A stretch of 43,366 bases of DNA, from contig JAFASC010000051.1 of the NCBI GenBank assembly GCA_019244955.1, positions 1-43,366 of the forward strand, read 5' to 3'. This document shows, in pieces, positions 36,586 through 43,366 of this stretch. The translations under genes were made by a program, and so were the position numbers. A model generated the notes under the pieces. It made no database searches, had not been told where the DNA came from, and was given only the letters and a program-made list of their open reading frames with translations. The stretch's first letter is position 1; every line of letters begins with the position of its first letter. The stretch is from Methylobacteriaceae bacterium (GTDB lineage Bacteria; Pseudomonadota; Alphaproteobacteria; Rhizobiales; Beijerinckiaceae).

Positions 36586-36957
36586 ATGCACCGACGGGTG
36601 ACCAGGGCAGTGCTTCGACCGGCGATCGCGCTTGTTGCGGTCTATGCTTTGCTTTTAAACGCGCTGCTGTCGGCGGCCGTGCCCTTTCATCCCGCGCCGT
36701 CCGGCGAACCCATCATCTGCTTGCATGACGGCGGCGCACCGGACCAACCTGCGGGGCCGTCCTCGGCGCACGATGACTCGTGCTGTGTGGCGGTATGCGG
36801 GATGGGCGTCGCGGCCCTGCCGCCCTCCGACTATTCCCGCGTTCCGGTGTTGCGCCTCAGCACATTCTCGAGGATCGGCTGGTCGGTCCGGTTCGTCGCA
36901 CTACCGCCACCTCCAAAGGCACAAGCAAATCCTCGAGGTCCGCCGTCACTCGTCTGA
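36586..36957 (+). CDS. Cys-rich membrane or exported protein (DUF2946-like), start of copper module
   Basis: 123 residues. A basic start and hydrophobic helix (AIALVAVYALLLNALLSAAV) look like a signal anchor. The middle has ICLHDGG and DDSCCVAVCGMGVAAL, four Cys and two His suited to binding a soft metal; the C-terminus is Pro-rich (LPPPPKAQ). The layout recalls DUF2946 proteins found beside copper genes. It is 36 nt upstream of the outer-membrane protein, then copC and copD. Start uncertain: poor SD, alternative GTG at 36598. Confidence 0.65.
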   Translation: MHRRVTRAVLRPAIALVAVYALLLNALLSAAVPFHPAPSGEPIICLHDGGAPDQPAGPSSAHDDSCCVAVCGMGVAALPPSDYSRVPVLRLSTFSRIGWSVRFVALPPPPKAQANPRGPPSLV

Positions 36958-36993
36958 TGCAATCGCTGTTCGATTCTCAGAGAGGACCTCCCC

Positions 36994-38043
36994 ATGTCTA
37001 CCATTCGATCTGGCCATGCTGCGCATGGCGCATATACCCTGCGAGGCAAGCGCGCATGCATTGCTGCCGCGTTCGCAATCGGCACGTTGGCGATGTACGG
37101 CGCGTCTCCCGCCGCGGCGCATTGCTTTGCCGGCGCGCGCTTCTTTCCCGCCACTCTCAGCGTCGACGATCCTTGCGTCGCCGACGAATTGTCGCTCCCG
37201 ACCGTTTCGACCTTTAGGACCGGCGATATTCCGGCCAATCGCGAACTCGACATTTCCGCCGAGTTCTCAAAGCGCATAACCGAAGATTTCGGCGTGTCGG
37301 TCGGCCGCACCTACACGCGCCTATGGGTTCCCGGCGGACCGGGTGCGCATGGATGGCAGAACCTGGAAACGACGTTCAAATACCAGTTTCTCACCTGGCC
37401 GCAGTCGGAATTCGTGCTGTCGGCCGGTGTCTCCGTCGAATGGGGCCGGACCGGAAATGCGTCGGTCGGCGCGGAGAAGTTCCACACGATTACCCCCACT
37501 CTTTACGTCGGCAAAGGATTTGGCGACCTGCCGTCCGCTGCCGGCTTTCTGCGCGCATTCGGTATCACCGGTCAGGTTGGCTACGCGATTCCGAGCTGGA
37601 GGCGCACGGTCACGACGTCAATCGATCCGGATAGCGGCAACTTCAGCTTCGATGAAGAGCGCCACCCGCATTTCCTGCAATATGGCGGAAGCGTTCAGTT
37701 CAGCATGCCGTATCTCAAGGCGAACGTCGTCGATCTTGGGCTGCCTGACGTGATCAACCGGATGGTCCCGCTCGTCGAGGCAAGTTTCAGCACGCCCGTG
37801 CGTAATGTGGTGACAAGCGCGAACACGTTTGACGACACGAACAGGACCACCGGCACGGTCAATCCCGGCGTCATCTACGTCGCCGACAAATTTCAGATCG
37901 GAGCCGAGGCGATCATTCCCATCAACCGGGCGAGCGGCAAGGGTGTCGGCTGGGTCGCGCAACTGCACTTCTATCTGGACGACATTTTCCCGACGAGTAT
38001 CGGTCGTCCCATTATCCCGGTTTCGGCGAGGATCGGCCAATGA
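36994..38043 (+). CDS. Predicted outer-membrane beta-barrel protein in copper module
   Basis: 349 residues, SD AGAGAGGACC. A long signal peptide with a basic lead ends near SPAAAHC. The mature protein is rich in alternating strands (FKYQFLTWPQSEFVLSAGVS, SVQFSMPYLKANVVD) and ends in LHFYLDDIFPTSIGRPI, as in the outer-membrane transporter-like proteins (PF13557-type) often seen with CopC/CopD. A role in copper movement across the outer membrane is inferred from operon position. The copC ATG overlaps its TGA by 4 nt. Confidence 0.7.
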   Translation: MSTIRSGHAAHGAYTLRGKRACIAAAFAIGTLAMYGASPAAAHCFAGARFFPATLSVDDPCVADELSLPTVSTFRTGDIPANRELDISAEFSKRITEDFGVSVGRTYTRLWVPGGPGAHGWQNLETTFKYQFLTWPQSEFVLSAGVSVEWGRTGNASVGAEKFHTITPTLYVGKGFGDLPSAAGFLRAFGITGQVGYAIPSWRRTVTTSIDPDSGNFSFDEERHPHFLQYGGSVQFSMPYLKANVVDLGLPDVINRMVPLVEASFSTPVRNVVTSANTFDDTNRTTGTVNPGVIYVADKFQIGAEAIIPINRASGKGVGWVAQLHFYLDDIFPTSIGRPIIPVSARIGQ

Positions 38044-38393
38044 GAATCATCCGCAAAGCTCTCCTCGCCGGCGTGCTCGCGCTGACAAGCGCCGCCGCAC
38101 ATGCGCATGCACAATTGGACAGCGCCAATCCCCGCGTCGGCAGCACGGTCAGCGCCGCACCTTCGGTGCTCACCCTGAACTTCAGCGAACCCGTGGAGCC
38201 CGCCTTCAGCACGGTGCAAGTGACGGACTCTGCCGGCCGCCGCGTCGATGCCGGCAAGCCGCGCGTCAACGGACGTCAGGTGCAGGTGCCGCTGCGGCCG
38301 CTCGCGGCGGGACAATACAATGTGCATTGGCGCGTACTTTCGGTCGATACGCACACGACGGAAGGGAGCTTCGGCTTCGAAATCAGGCCATGA
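38040..38393 (+). CDS. copC: Periplasmic copper-binding protein CopC
   Basis: 117 residues. The signal peptide is cut after AHA, leaving His23 as mature residue 1, the N-terminal copper ligand. The cupredoxin-like body has LDSANPRVGSTVSAAPSVLT, LNFSEPVEPAFS and the C-terminal VDTHTTEGSFGF with Asp103 and His105, completing the Cu(II) site. No Met-rich Cu(I) loop is seen, so it is the Cu(II)-only type. Four-nt overlaps with both neighbours show tight coupling with the outer-membrane gene and copD. Confidence 0.93.
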   Translation: MRIIRKALLAGVLALTSAAAHAHAQLDSANPRVGSTVSAAPSVLTLNFSEPVEPAFSTVQVTDSAGRRVDAGKPRVNGRQVQVPLRPLAAGQYNVHWRVLSVDTHTTEGSFGFEIRP

Positions 38394-39295
38394 CCGATGC
38401 AGGCTTCGCCGCGCTCGCGGCGGCGCGGTGGATTCACTTTGCCTCGGTGATGCTCATATTCGGCGGCTCGCTGTTTGCCTTCTACGCGCTGCCGCGGCAA
38501 ACAGCGGCGCCGGAGCTTGCGGATGCTCGCGGCCTGCTGCGCCTCGCCGCGCCAATCGCGTTCGTCTCCGGAATCGCTTGGGCAGGCGCGTCGCTCGTCA
38601 ACATCACCGGGGAGGCGGACAGCCTCCTCGACCGGCAAGCGCTTTCGGCGTTTTTGTTCGAGACGGGCTTCGGCAGGGCCTGGGTGGTGCGACTTGCCGG
38701 TCTGCTCGTCCTGCTCATTGCAGCCTTGTCGCTCCGCGCCGATTTGCGCGAGCGGACTTTCGGCGCCGTGCTGATCACGATTGTCGCCGCATTGCTGCTC
38801 GTCAGCCAGGCCTGGATTGGCCATCCTGCCGCTGCCACCGGCGCTGAGCGCAACTTAATTATTGCGGGCTACGCACTGCATGTACTTGGCGCCGGCGCGT
38901 GGCTCGGCGGTCTCGTGCCGCTATCGTGGATGTTGCGCGAGCGCGAGCGTGCCCGGGGTGACGAGGTCGAGTTTGCGCTGCAGCGGTTCTCAGCTGTCGG
39001 GATGCTCGCCATCCTCAGCATTCTAGCCGGTGGTTTGGTAAACGCATGGGCGCGATGGAACTCGTTCGACGTGGTCCTGTCGAGCGCCTGGGGCAAGATT
39101 CTGATCGTAAAAGCAGTCGGGTTTGTTGCTCTTTTGGCGTTGGCGTTCGCCAACCGTTTCGTGCTCATGCCGCGACTGGCCGAAACGGGCGCGCTCCGCG
39201 GCAAACTCGCTCGCAATGTGGCGGCGGAGCAGGCACTGGGTCTTGCAGTCCTGGCCGCCGCCGCTGTCCTCGGCATCCTGCCGCCACCTGCTTAG
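38390..39295 (+). CDS. copD: Copper transport membrane protein CopD
   Basis: 301 residues from ATG 38390 overlapping the copC TGA; the track's 488-aa form runs back through copC and its neighbour. About eight TM helices, with conserved RWIHFASVMLIFGGSLF, the SQAWIGHPAA loop, YALHVLGAGAWLGGLVPLSW and WGKILIVKAVGFVALLALAF; His residues near membrane faces are likely copper ligands. CopD imports periplasmic copper delivered by CopC into the inner membrane or cytoplasm. Last gene of the module. Confidence 0.92.
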   Translation: MTDAGFAALAAARWIHFASVMLIFGGSLFAFYALPRQTAAPELADARGLLRLAAPIAFVSGIAWAGASLVNITGEADSLLDRQALSAFLFETGFGRAWVVRLAGLLVLLIAALSLRADLRERTFGAVLITIVAALLLVSQAWIGHPAAATGAERNLIIAGYALHVLGAGAWLGGLVPLSWMLRERERARGDEVEFALQRFSAVGMLAILSILAGGLVNAWARWNSFDVVLSSAWGKILIVKAVGFVALLALAFANRFVLMPRLAETGALRGKLARNVAAEQALGLAVLAAAAVLGILPPPA

Positions 39296-39324
39296 TTGCG
39301 CCCGCCCCGCTTACCATACAGTCA

Positions 39325-39348
39325 AGACTAAGACGCAAGACTAAGATT
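39325..39348 (+). repeat. Direct repeat CAAGACTAAGA x2, 13-bp period
   Basis: CAAGACTAAGA occurs at 39325-39335 and 39338-39348, split by CG. It lies in the 144-nt gap between copD and the Gly-rich secreted gene, about 92 nt before its ATG, in a locally AT-rich patch. It could be a direct-repeat operator or a small replication slip. Confidence 0.5.
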
Positions 39349-39439
39349 ATGTAGCGGGGCTGCGCTTTTGCTCAGCTGAAACCAAACCACTTGTTCGTCA
39401 TTGCAAGTGCGGTTCAAAGGTTCAGGTGGAGGTTAAGCC

Positions 39440-39973
39440 ATGAACATGAAAACAGCACTGATTGGATCTTTCGCAGCGGCAGCGGCTCTCCTTGCCGTGT
39501 CTGCGGATGCGAATGCACGCTCCTGGCACTACAGAAGCACGTCCTGCGGCCCGAGCGCGACGATCATCAAGCATCACCGTTATGGTTTCGTCGGCAGCGA
39601 CCGCGATTATGGCGTGCGTTCTCGCACTTATATCCGCGGCGAGCGCTACGGTACGCGCGGCGCGTCCGTCCGTTATGGCGTGCGCGGTCACGAGCGCGGC
39701 GGCGTGAACGTCAACATCAACGCGCGTATGCGCGGTGGTGAAGATCGGCACGGGACGCGCCTCTCCGGCACGAACCGCAACATGGGCGGCGCGGCCGGCA
39801 CGAGCGGCGCGACAGGACGCAGCGTCTCGCCGAGCAATACTGGAAAATCCGGCGGCGCATCCATGGGCGGCGCTGCTAAGACCGGCGGCGGCACCAGTGG
39901 CGGGCTCGGCGCATCCGGCGGCGGCAGCTCCGGCGGCATGGGTTCCGGTGGCGGTGGCGGCGGCAGCCGTTAA
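39440..39973 (+). CDS. Secreted Gly/Ser-rich low-complexity protein, unknown
   Basis: 177 residues, SD GGAGG. Signal peptide to SADANARS, then a basic, Tyr/Arg-rich region (SWHYRSTSCGPS, RYGTRGASVRYGVRG) and a C-terminal ~60 residues of Gly/Ser/Ala repeats ending SGGGGGGSR. Only one Cys in the mature part. Low-complexity surface or periplasmic protein; function not recognised. The stop lies inside a tandem AGCCGTTAAC duplication and a strong terminator follows. Confidence 0.75.
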   Translation: MNMKTALIGSFAAAAALLAVSADANARSWHYRSTSCGPSATIIKHHRYGFVGSDRDYGVRSRTYIRGERYGTRGASVRYGVRGHERGGVNVNINARMRGGEDRHGTRLSGTNRNMGGAAGTSGATGRSVSPSNTGKSGGASMGGAAKTGGGTSGGLGASGGGSSGGMGSGGGGGGSR

Positions 39974-39998
39974 CAGCCGTTAACAGACGCCTCGATCT

Positions 39999-40030
39999 GC
40001 CGGGGACCTGAACGGTCCCCGGCCTTTCCT
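39999..40030 (+). terminator. Rho-independent terminator
   Basis: GCCGGGGACC, loop TGAAC, GGTCCCCGGC: a perfect 10-bp stem followed by CTTTCCTGT, 26 nt after the stop at 39973. Confidence 0.88.
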
Positions 40031-40401
40031 GTCTTGCCCTGTCTTGGCGCGAAGCTTGAACACGCACGCCTCGCGTCATCGAAGTGATCGAGTAAGCGTA
40101 CGCATTTGAACTACACGTATGCGGGCAAGCCCGCCTCTATGGGGCGCTCTCGCCCTCCGATTAAATCGTCTTCGGTGCGAGCGTCCCGATGCAGGACGTC
40201 GTTTCTGAGCTGCTTCGCCCACTGGACGACCGCGATAGACTTCGCGGCGAACGCATGGCGCGCGCCGCCAAGCAAGGCGGACGCGGGCTGACGCGGCGCC
40301 GGCTCGCGCCGAAGCTTGTCAGACGCAGATTGCGGCGTCGGCGCAGCGCTCCGAACCCGTCACAGGTGGCGTGAGTGCGCCAGCCGCCTTAACATCGCGG
40401 C
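40031..40401. other. 371-nt stretch without a convincing gene
   Basis: Two small ORFs in different frames (40106-40291 and 40189-40374) show no recognisable domain; the second ends in an Arg-rich run and lacks an SD. A short GCGGGC-AA-GCCCGC palindrome sits at 40121-40134. The promoter of the M15 peptidase must lie here, but I cannot pick it out. Confidence 0.5.
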
Positions 40402-41148
40402 ATGCGACGACGCCCTATTTCGCCGAGCCACCTCGCGCTGCGGAATTTGGTCCTCGCGCTTTGTGTCGCCGCTGCGGCTTTGCCGGCGCGCGCCGATTCT
40501 GTCACCCCGATCTCGCCCGCGCTTTGCGCGGAGATGAAAGCGCATCGCGTGATGCGCGCCGACGCGCCCGTCGGCTGCGAGCGGCTCGCGCTCGTGCGCT
40601 TTACCTACATCGGCTTCGACGGGCGCGAACATGCAGACGGTGAGCTCGTCGTGCTCGACGCGCTCGCCGATCAGGTGGCTCGCATCTTCGCCGCGCTGCG
40701 CGCGCGCCGCTTTCCGTTGCAGCAGGCGCGGCTGATGAACGCCTATGACGGCGACGATGACGCCTCGATGGACGCGAACAACACCTCCGCCTTCAACGAC
40801 CGCAACGTCGTCGGCACGCAATCCATCTCGATGCACGCTTACGGCGCGGCGATCGACATCAATCCGGTGCAAAATCCGGCCTACGATCGCGTCAACGGCA
40901 TGCGCGTGCTGGTGCCGCAGGCCGGCGCCGCTTATGCGCAGCGCTCGCCGCTGCGCTCCGGCATGGCCGAGAGCGTCACGCAGGTTTTCGCCGCGCACGG
41001 ATTTACCGTGTGGGGCGGGCGTTTCCGCGATCCCGATTATCAGCACTTCACGATTCCTCGTGCGCTCTCACAAAAGCTCATACGCTTGCCGCCGCGCGAG
41101 GCGCGCGCGATGTTCGACGCCGCCGCCGGGCACGGAGCAAAAAAATGA
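40402..41148 (+). CDS. M15-family metallopeptidase (VanY/endolysin-like), exported
   Basis: 248 residues. Signal peptide through ALPARADS. The zinc motif SMHAYGAAIDINP gives His145 and Asp152, and WGGRFRDPDYQHFTI gives His215, the SxHxxGxAxD...HF pattern of M15 peptidases (M15_4 group) that cut D-Ala or L-Ala-D-Glu bonds in peptidoglycan. NAYDGDDDASMDANNTSAFN is the usual substrate-loop region. Likely periplasmic cell-wall hydrolase or carboxypeptidase. Its TGA overlaps the ATG of a ribbon-helix-helix protein by 4 nt. Confidence 0.9.
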   Translation: MRRRPISPSHLALRNLVLALCVAAAALPARADSVTPISPALCAEMKAHRVMRADAPVGCERLALVRFTYIGFDGREHADGELVVLDALADQVARIFAALRARRFPLQQARLMNAYDGDDDASMDANNTSAFNDRNVVGTQSISMHAYGAAIDINPVQNPAYDRVNGMRVLVPQAGAAYAQRSPLRSGMAESVTQVFAAHGFTVWGGRFRDPDYQHFTIPRALSQKLIRLPPREARAMFDAAAGHGAKK

Positions 41149-41351
41149 TCGGTAAACGCGTGCAGTTCGACGACGAGACCTGGGCGGCGGTCAACCTGTT
41201 GCGCCAGGAGCGCCGCCGCTCGTTCCAGCAGCTCGCCGACGAAGCCTTCCGCGATCTCCTGGAAAAATACCACCGGCCGACCGACCTGAAGACGCAGCTG
41301 AAGGAGAGCGCCGGGATATCGCCGAAGAAGTCGCGCAAGTCGAAAGGTTAA
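41145..41351 (+). CDS. Ribbon-helix-helix (CopG/Arc-like) protein
   Basis: 68 residues from ATG 41145; the track's long N-terminus is the peptidase gene out of frame. KRVQFDDETWAAVNLLRQER, then SFQQLADEAFRDLLEKY, has the strand-helix-helix layout of RHH DNA-binding proteins, with a basic tail (SPKKSRKSKG). Such proteins act as small repressors or antitoxins; no toxin gene follows. Coupling to the M15 peptidase suggests it could regulate that gene, which is inference. Confidence 0.8.
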   Translation: MIGKRVQFDDETWAAVNLLRQERRRSFQQLADEAFRDLLEKYHRPTDLKTQLKESAGISPKKSRKSKG

Positions 41352-41417
41352 GCCGCATTGCCGCGCGCCGCGCGCCGCCTACTTACCTCGGCAGCTATCC
41401 GGGCGGAGACCTGCCAC

Positions 41418-41654
41418 ATGAGAACCTCGCTTGCCCTGATGCTCGCGGCAGCCGCGCTGGTGACGGCGCTGCCGGCCGCGACGCAGTCGCATCGCTCGCG
41501 TCAGCACGCCCCGGCTTACGCGGAGGGCCGCAGCGTCTACGCCCCGCCGCAAAGCGCCTGCATCCCGCTTTGCGCGCGCGACACCTCGCCCTGCGATCCG
41601 CCGTATTTCAAGGCGGCCGACGGGCGTTGCGACTATCCGATGATCGGGCGCTAG
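41418..41654 (+). CDS. Small secreted Cys-containing protein, unknown
   Basis: 78 residues from ATG 41418 with SD GCGGAGACC; the earlier start in the track is not supported. Signal peptide MRTSLALMLAAAALVTALPA; mature part basic and His-rich at first (TQSHRSRQHAP), then four Cys in CIPLCARDTSPCDPPYF and GRCDYPMIGR, enough for two disulphides. I do not recognise the family. It is 9 nt upstream of the next small exported protein, so the two are probably cotranscribed. Confidence 0.7.
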   Translation: MRTSLALMLAAAALVTALPAATQSHRSRQHAPAYAEGRSVYAPPQSACIPLCARDTSPCDPPYFKAADGRCDYPMIGR

Positions 41655-41663
41655 GAGGGGCCC

Positions 41664-41975
41664 ATGCGCGCACGCATCGCGGCCTTCGTTGTCGCCGGCA
41701 TCGCAAGTGCGGCGCTCGCAAGTGCAGCGCGCGCCGAGACGCTCTGCCCCGACGGCACGTTTGCTTCAGGCGATTCCTGCATCCTGTCGTTCGACGGCTC
41801 GCACGTGATCGGCGGCCCGAAGACGGTGCCCGATGTCGTCTATGTCGACGTCCGCACCGCCGCGCGTCTCTTGCGCTACGACGCCGAATATCGCATCGGC
41901 CAGCCGCAGCGAAACCGCATCCTCGATGCGCCGCCGGGCACGCCGGCAATCGAGATCCCGCGGCTCGGCAGATAA
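41664..41975 (+). CDS. Small secreted protein, unknown
   Basis: 103 residues, strong SD (CTAGGAGGGGCCC). Signal peptide to SAARAETL; one probable disulphide loop (LCPDGTFASGDSCIL) and a C-terminal part with VVYVDVRTAARLLRYDAEYR and a Pro-rich end. No known domain. Second of a closely spaced pair of exported proteins. Confidence 0.7.
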   Translation: MRARIAAFVVAGIASAALASAARAETLCPDGTFASGDSCILSFDGSHVIGGPKTVPDVVYVDVRTAARLLRYDAEYRIGQPQRNRILDAPPGTPAIEIPRLGR

Positions 41976-41982
41976 GCGCAGC

Positions 41983-42001
41983 GTTCACGCCGGGTTCACG
42001 C
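41983..42001 (+). promoter_or_regulatory. Phased direct repeat GTTCACGC-N3-GTTCACGC
   Basis: Two perfect 8-bp copies with an 11-bp period, 53 nt before ATG 42055. Same period and near-equal distance as the TCATT repeat before the small secreted gene at 19681, sharing the TTCA core. A candidate response-regulator site. Confidence 0.4.
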
Positions 42002-42054
42002 GCATGCGCTCAGGCTCGTGTCACTCGAGGAGAACACGAAAAGGAGTATCTCCC

Positions 42055-42357
42055 ATGAGAACACTGAGAACACTGATCGCACTTGCCGCCCCGGCGATCG
42101 CCGGCGCATTACTGATGACGACGCCGAGCGCCGCAGCGCCGTTCTCGCCGGCGCGCCCAGAAGCCGCGCCGCTCACGACGCAGATACAGTACGGTTACGG
42201 CGAGCGCCGTGAAGAATATCGCGAGCGCGATTATGATCGCGACCGCTGGCACGACGACCGCCGGCGCTGGCGCGACGACGACCGCGACGATTGGCGCCGC
42301 CGCGAGCGGCGCCGCGTGTTCTGCCGCATGCACCCGGAGGAATGCGACCGCTACTGA
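42055..42357 (+). CDS. Secreted Arg/Asp-rich protein, unknown
   Basis: 100 residues from ATG 42055 with SD AAGGAG; the track's 174-aa version is too long. Signal peptide through TTPSAAAPF, then a mature part dominated by alternating Arg/Asp/Glu (REEYRERDYDRDRWHDDRR) ending in RRVFCRMHPEECDRY with a Cys pair. Likely disordered, periplasmic. Function unknown. Confidence 0.7.
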   Translation: MRTLRTLIALAAPAIAGALLMTTPSAAAPFSPARPEAAPLTTQIQYGYGERREEYRERDYDRDRWHDDRRRWRDDDRDDWRRRERRRVFCRMHPEECDRY

Positions 42358-42360
42358 ATG

Positions 42361-42404
42361 GCGGCGTTGCGCCGCACTGAACGGGCCGGTCTTTGCGCCG
42401 GCCC
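42361..42404 (+). terminator. Two hairpins in the gap before the COG4705 gene
   Basis: GCGGCG-TTG-CGCCGC (42361-42375) and GGGCCGG-N8-CCGGCCC (42383-42404) lie back to back after the stop at 42357. Neither has a T-run; the second is the likelier factor-aided terminator. Confidence 0.4.
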
Positions 42405-42420
42405 GAAACGTTAGCGACAC

Positions 42421-43209
42421 ATGCAAACCTCCGGTGATATCCGCACGAGCAAAGTCCCGGAAGTCACGCTCGGCTTCTGGATCATCAAGATCGCGGCGAC
42501 GACGCTCGGCGAGACCGGCGGCGACGCCGTCACGATGACGCTGAACCTCGGCTATCTCGTCGGCACCGCGATTTTCGCCGCCATCTTCGTGGCGCTCGTC
42601 GCGGCGCAGATATCGGCGAAGAAATTCCACCCGTTCCTGTATTGGGCGGTCATCGTCGCCACCACGACGGTCGGCACGACGCTGGCCGATTTCTGCGACC
42701 GCTCGCTCGGCATCGGCTATGTCGGCGGCTCGAGCGTGCTCTTCCTGCTGCTCATCGCCTGTCTCGGCCTCTGGTACCGCACGCTCGGCACGGTGTCTGT
42801 CGCCTCGATCCGCTCGCCGCAGGCGGAGGCGTTCTACTGGGCGACGATCCTGTTCTCGCAGACGCTCGGCACCGCGCTCGGCGATTTCCTCGCGACCTCG
42901 GCCGGGCTCGGCTACGAGGGCGGCGCGCTGGTCTTTGCCGCCGGCCTGGCGCTCGTCGCCGCCGCCTATTTCTTCACTGGCATGTCGCGCACGGCTTTGT
43001 TCTGGGCGGCGTTCATCCTGACGCGGCCGCTCGGCGCGACGCTCGGCGATTTCCTCGATAAGCCGCATGCGGCGGGCGGCCTCGCGCTCGGCCGCTTCTA
43101 TGCCTCGGGCGTGATTTTGGTGTTCATCGTGGTGTGCATCGCGATCCTGCCGCAACGCGCCGGGCGCCATCCGGGCGAGGACGAGGGCCGGCAAGCGGCG
43201 GGGGTGTGA
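42421..43209 (+). CDS. COG4705-like membrane protein with four internal repeats
   Basis: 262 residues, about eight TM helices. Four units of ~60 residues each carry a related motif at the end of the first helix: IKIAATTLGETGGD, IVATTTVGTTLADF, LFSQTLGTALGDF and ILTRPLGATLGDF, with an aromatic Trp before three of them (FYW/LFW/LYW). Each unit keeps one acidic residue (Asp) in the motif, suggesting a pore or ion site with pseudo-fourfold order. Belongs to uncharacterised COG4705-type proteins. The C-terminus is hydrophilic. Function unknown; an ion or small-solute transporter is inference. Confidence 0.82.
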   Translation: MQTSGDIRTSKVPEVTLGFWIIKIAATTLGETGGDAVTMTLNLGYLVGTAIFAAIFVALVAAQISAKKFHPFLYWAVIVATTTVGTTLADFCDRSLGIGYVGGSSVLFLLLIACLGLWYRTLGTVSVASIRSPQAEAFYWATILFSQTLGTALGDFLATSAGLGYEGGALVFAAGLALVAAAYFFTGMSRTALFWAAFILTRPLGATLGDFLDKPHAAGGLALGRFYASGVILVFIVVCIAILPQRAGRHPGEDEGRQAAGV

Positions 43210-43296
43210 AGGGCGCTGCGGCGACGGTGACCGCGACGAGTGGCGCGGGCGTCAACTGCGCGCGTAGCTCGGGAGGCGTGAAAAGGCCTGCAGCAG

Positions 43297-43325
43297 GTCA
43301 TTGCGAGCGGAGCGAAGCAATCCAT
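43297..43325. repeat. Dispersed palindromic repeat element
   Basis: GTCATTGCGAGCGGAGCGAAGCAATCCA contains ATTGC/GCAAT arms. This sequence type is a common interspersed extragenic repeat in many alphaproteobacterial genomes and gives the spurious MDCFAPLAMT peptide on the minus strand. Only one copy was seen in the window. The rest of 43210-43366 holds nothing I can assign. Confidence 0.7.
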
Positions 43326-43366
43326 AGCCGCTGCTTGATTGGTCTCGCGGTACGCTTGCTGGTGCT

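Noticed and set aside
39965-39984. Tandem AGCCGTTAAC x2 at the stop of the Gly-rich gene
   Set aside because: Perfect but only two 10-bp copies; likely slippage, no sign of att site or integration nearby.
40189-40374. 61-aa basic ORF in the gap before the M15 peptidase
   Set aside because: No SD, no domain, Arg-rich tail expected from high-GC noise.
42109-43194. 361-aa minus-strand ORF rich in Arg/Glu/Ala
   Set aside because: Antisense to the COG4705 gene and the Arg/Asp-rich secreted gene; low-complexity composition typical of high-GC shadow frames, no domain.

Overview
This window reads as a stretch of chromosome from a GC-rich alphaproteobacterium of the Hyphomicrobiales (Rhizobiales), probably near the Bradyrhizobiaceae/Xanthobacteraceae. 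The grounds are gene content rather than a marker gene: MipZ, a PodJ-like polarity protein, a PutP-type NahK/ErcS sensor kinase, DUF3126 beside cysE, a zf-CHCC protein, many tiny secreted proteins, and a dispersed GTCATTGCGAGCGGAGCGAAGCAATCCA-type repeat at the right edge. No rRNA, tRNA, CRISPR array, prophage or transposase was found. Gene density is high and many neighbours share 4-nt start/stop overlaps.

Region by region. (1) 1-4 kb: a truncated mscL and a transporter-fused hybrid histidine kinase. (2) 4-10 kb, minus strand: a fatty-acid beta-oxidation operon (acyl-CoA dehydrogenase, thiolase, FadJ-type fusion, DsbA-fold isomerase). It has a near-perfect operator palindrome upstream and a 16-bp hairpin that buries the SD and AUG of its last gene. 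(3) 10-14 kb: a 1245-residue PodJ-like coiled-coil/Sel1 protein. (4) 14-26 kb: a DNA-repair district. Lhr-type helicase and PdeM nuclease lie on the minus strand; MBL exonuclease, LigB-type DNA ligase and then MutS lie on the plus strand. Between the two arms sit a TPR methyltransferase and three small secreted proteins with unusual leader structures. A 35-codon DUF2474-like membrane peptide overlaps the mutS stop. (5) 26-29 kb: minus-strand zf-CHCC, FAD monooxygenase, mipZ; a divergent alpha/beta hydrolase. (6) 29-32 kb: cysE, an internally duplicated DUF3126 protein, a gamma-carbonic-anhydrase-like protein; then a tandem PilZ protein and a PAS_5 protein on the minus strand. (7) 33-36.5 kb: rhomboid protease, yidD and an IscU-like scaffold, folE, and a LigC-type ATP-dependent ligase coupled to folE. 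(8) 36.5-39.3 kb: a copper module (Cys-rich DUF2946-like protein, outer-membrane protein, CopC, CopD). (9) 39.3-43.3 kb: small secreted proteins, an M15 peptidase/RHH pair, and a COG4705 membrane protein with four internal repeats.

Most of the window is ordinary chromosomal housekeeping. The parts most worth a second look are the start-site hairpin in the beta-oxidation operon, the split repair cluster with its insert of secreted proteins, the duplicated DUF3126, the hidden DUF2474-like peptide, the IscU-like protein lacking two canonical ligands, and the fourfold-repeat membrane protein. Functional calls come from reading motifs; no database search was run.
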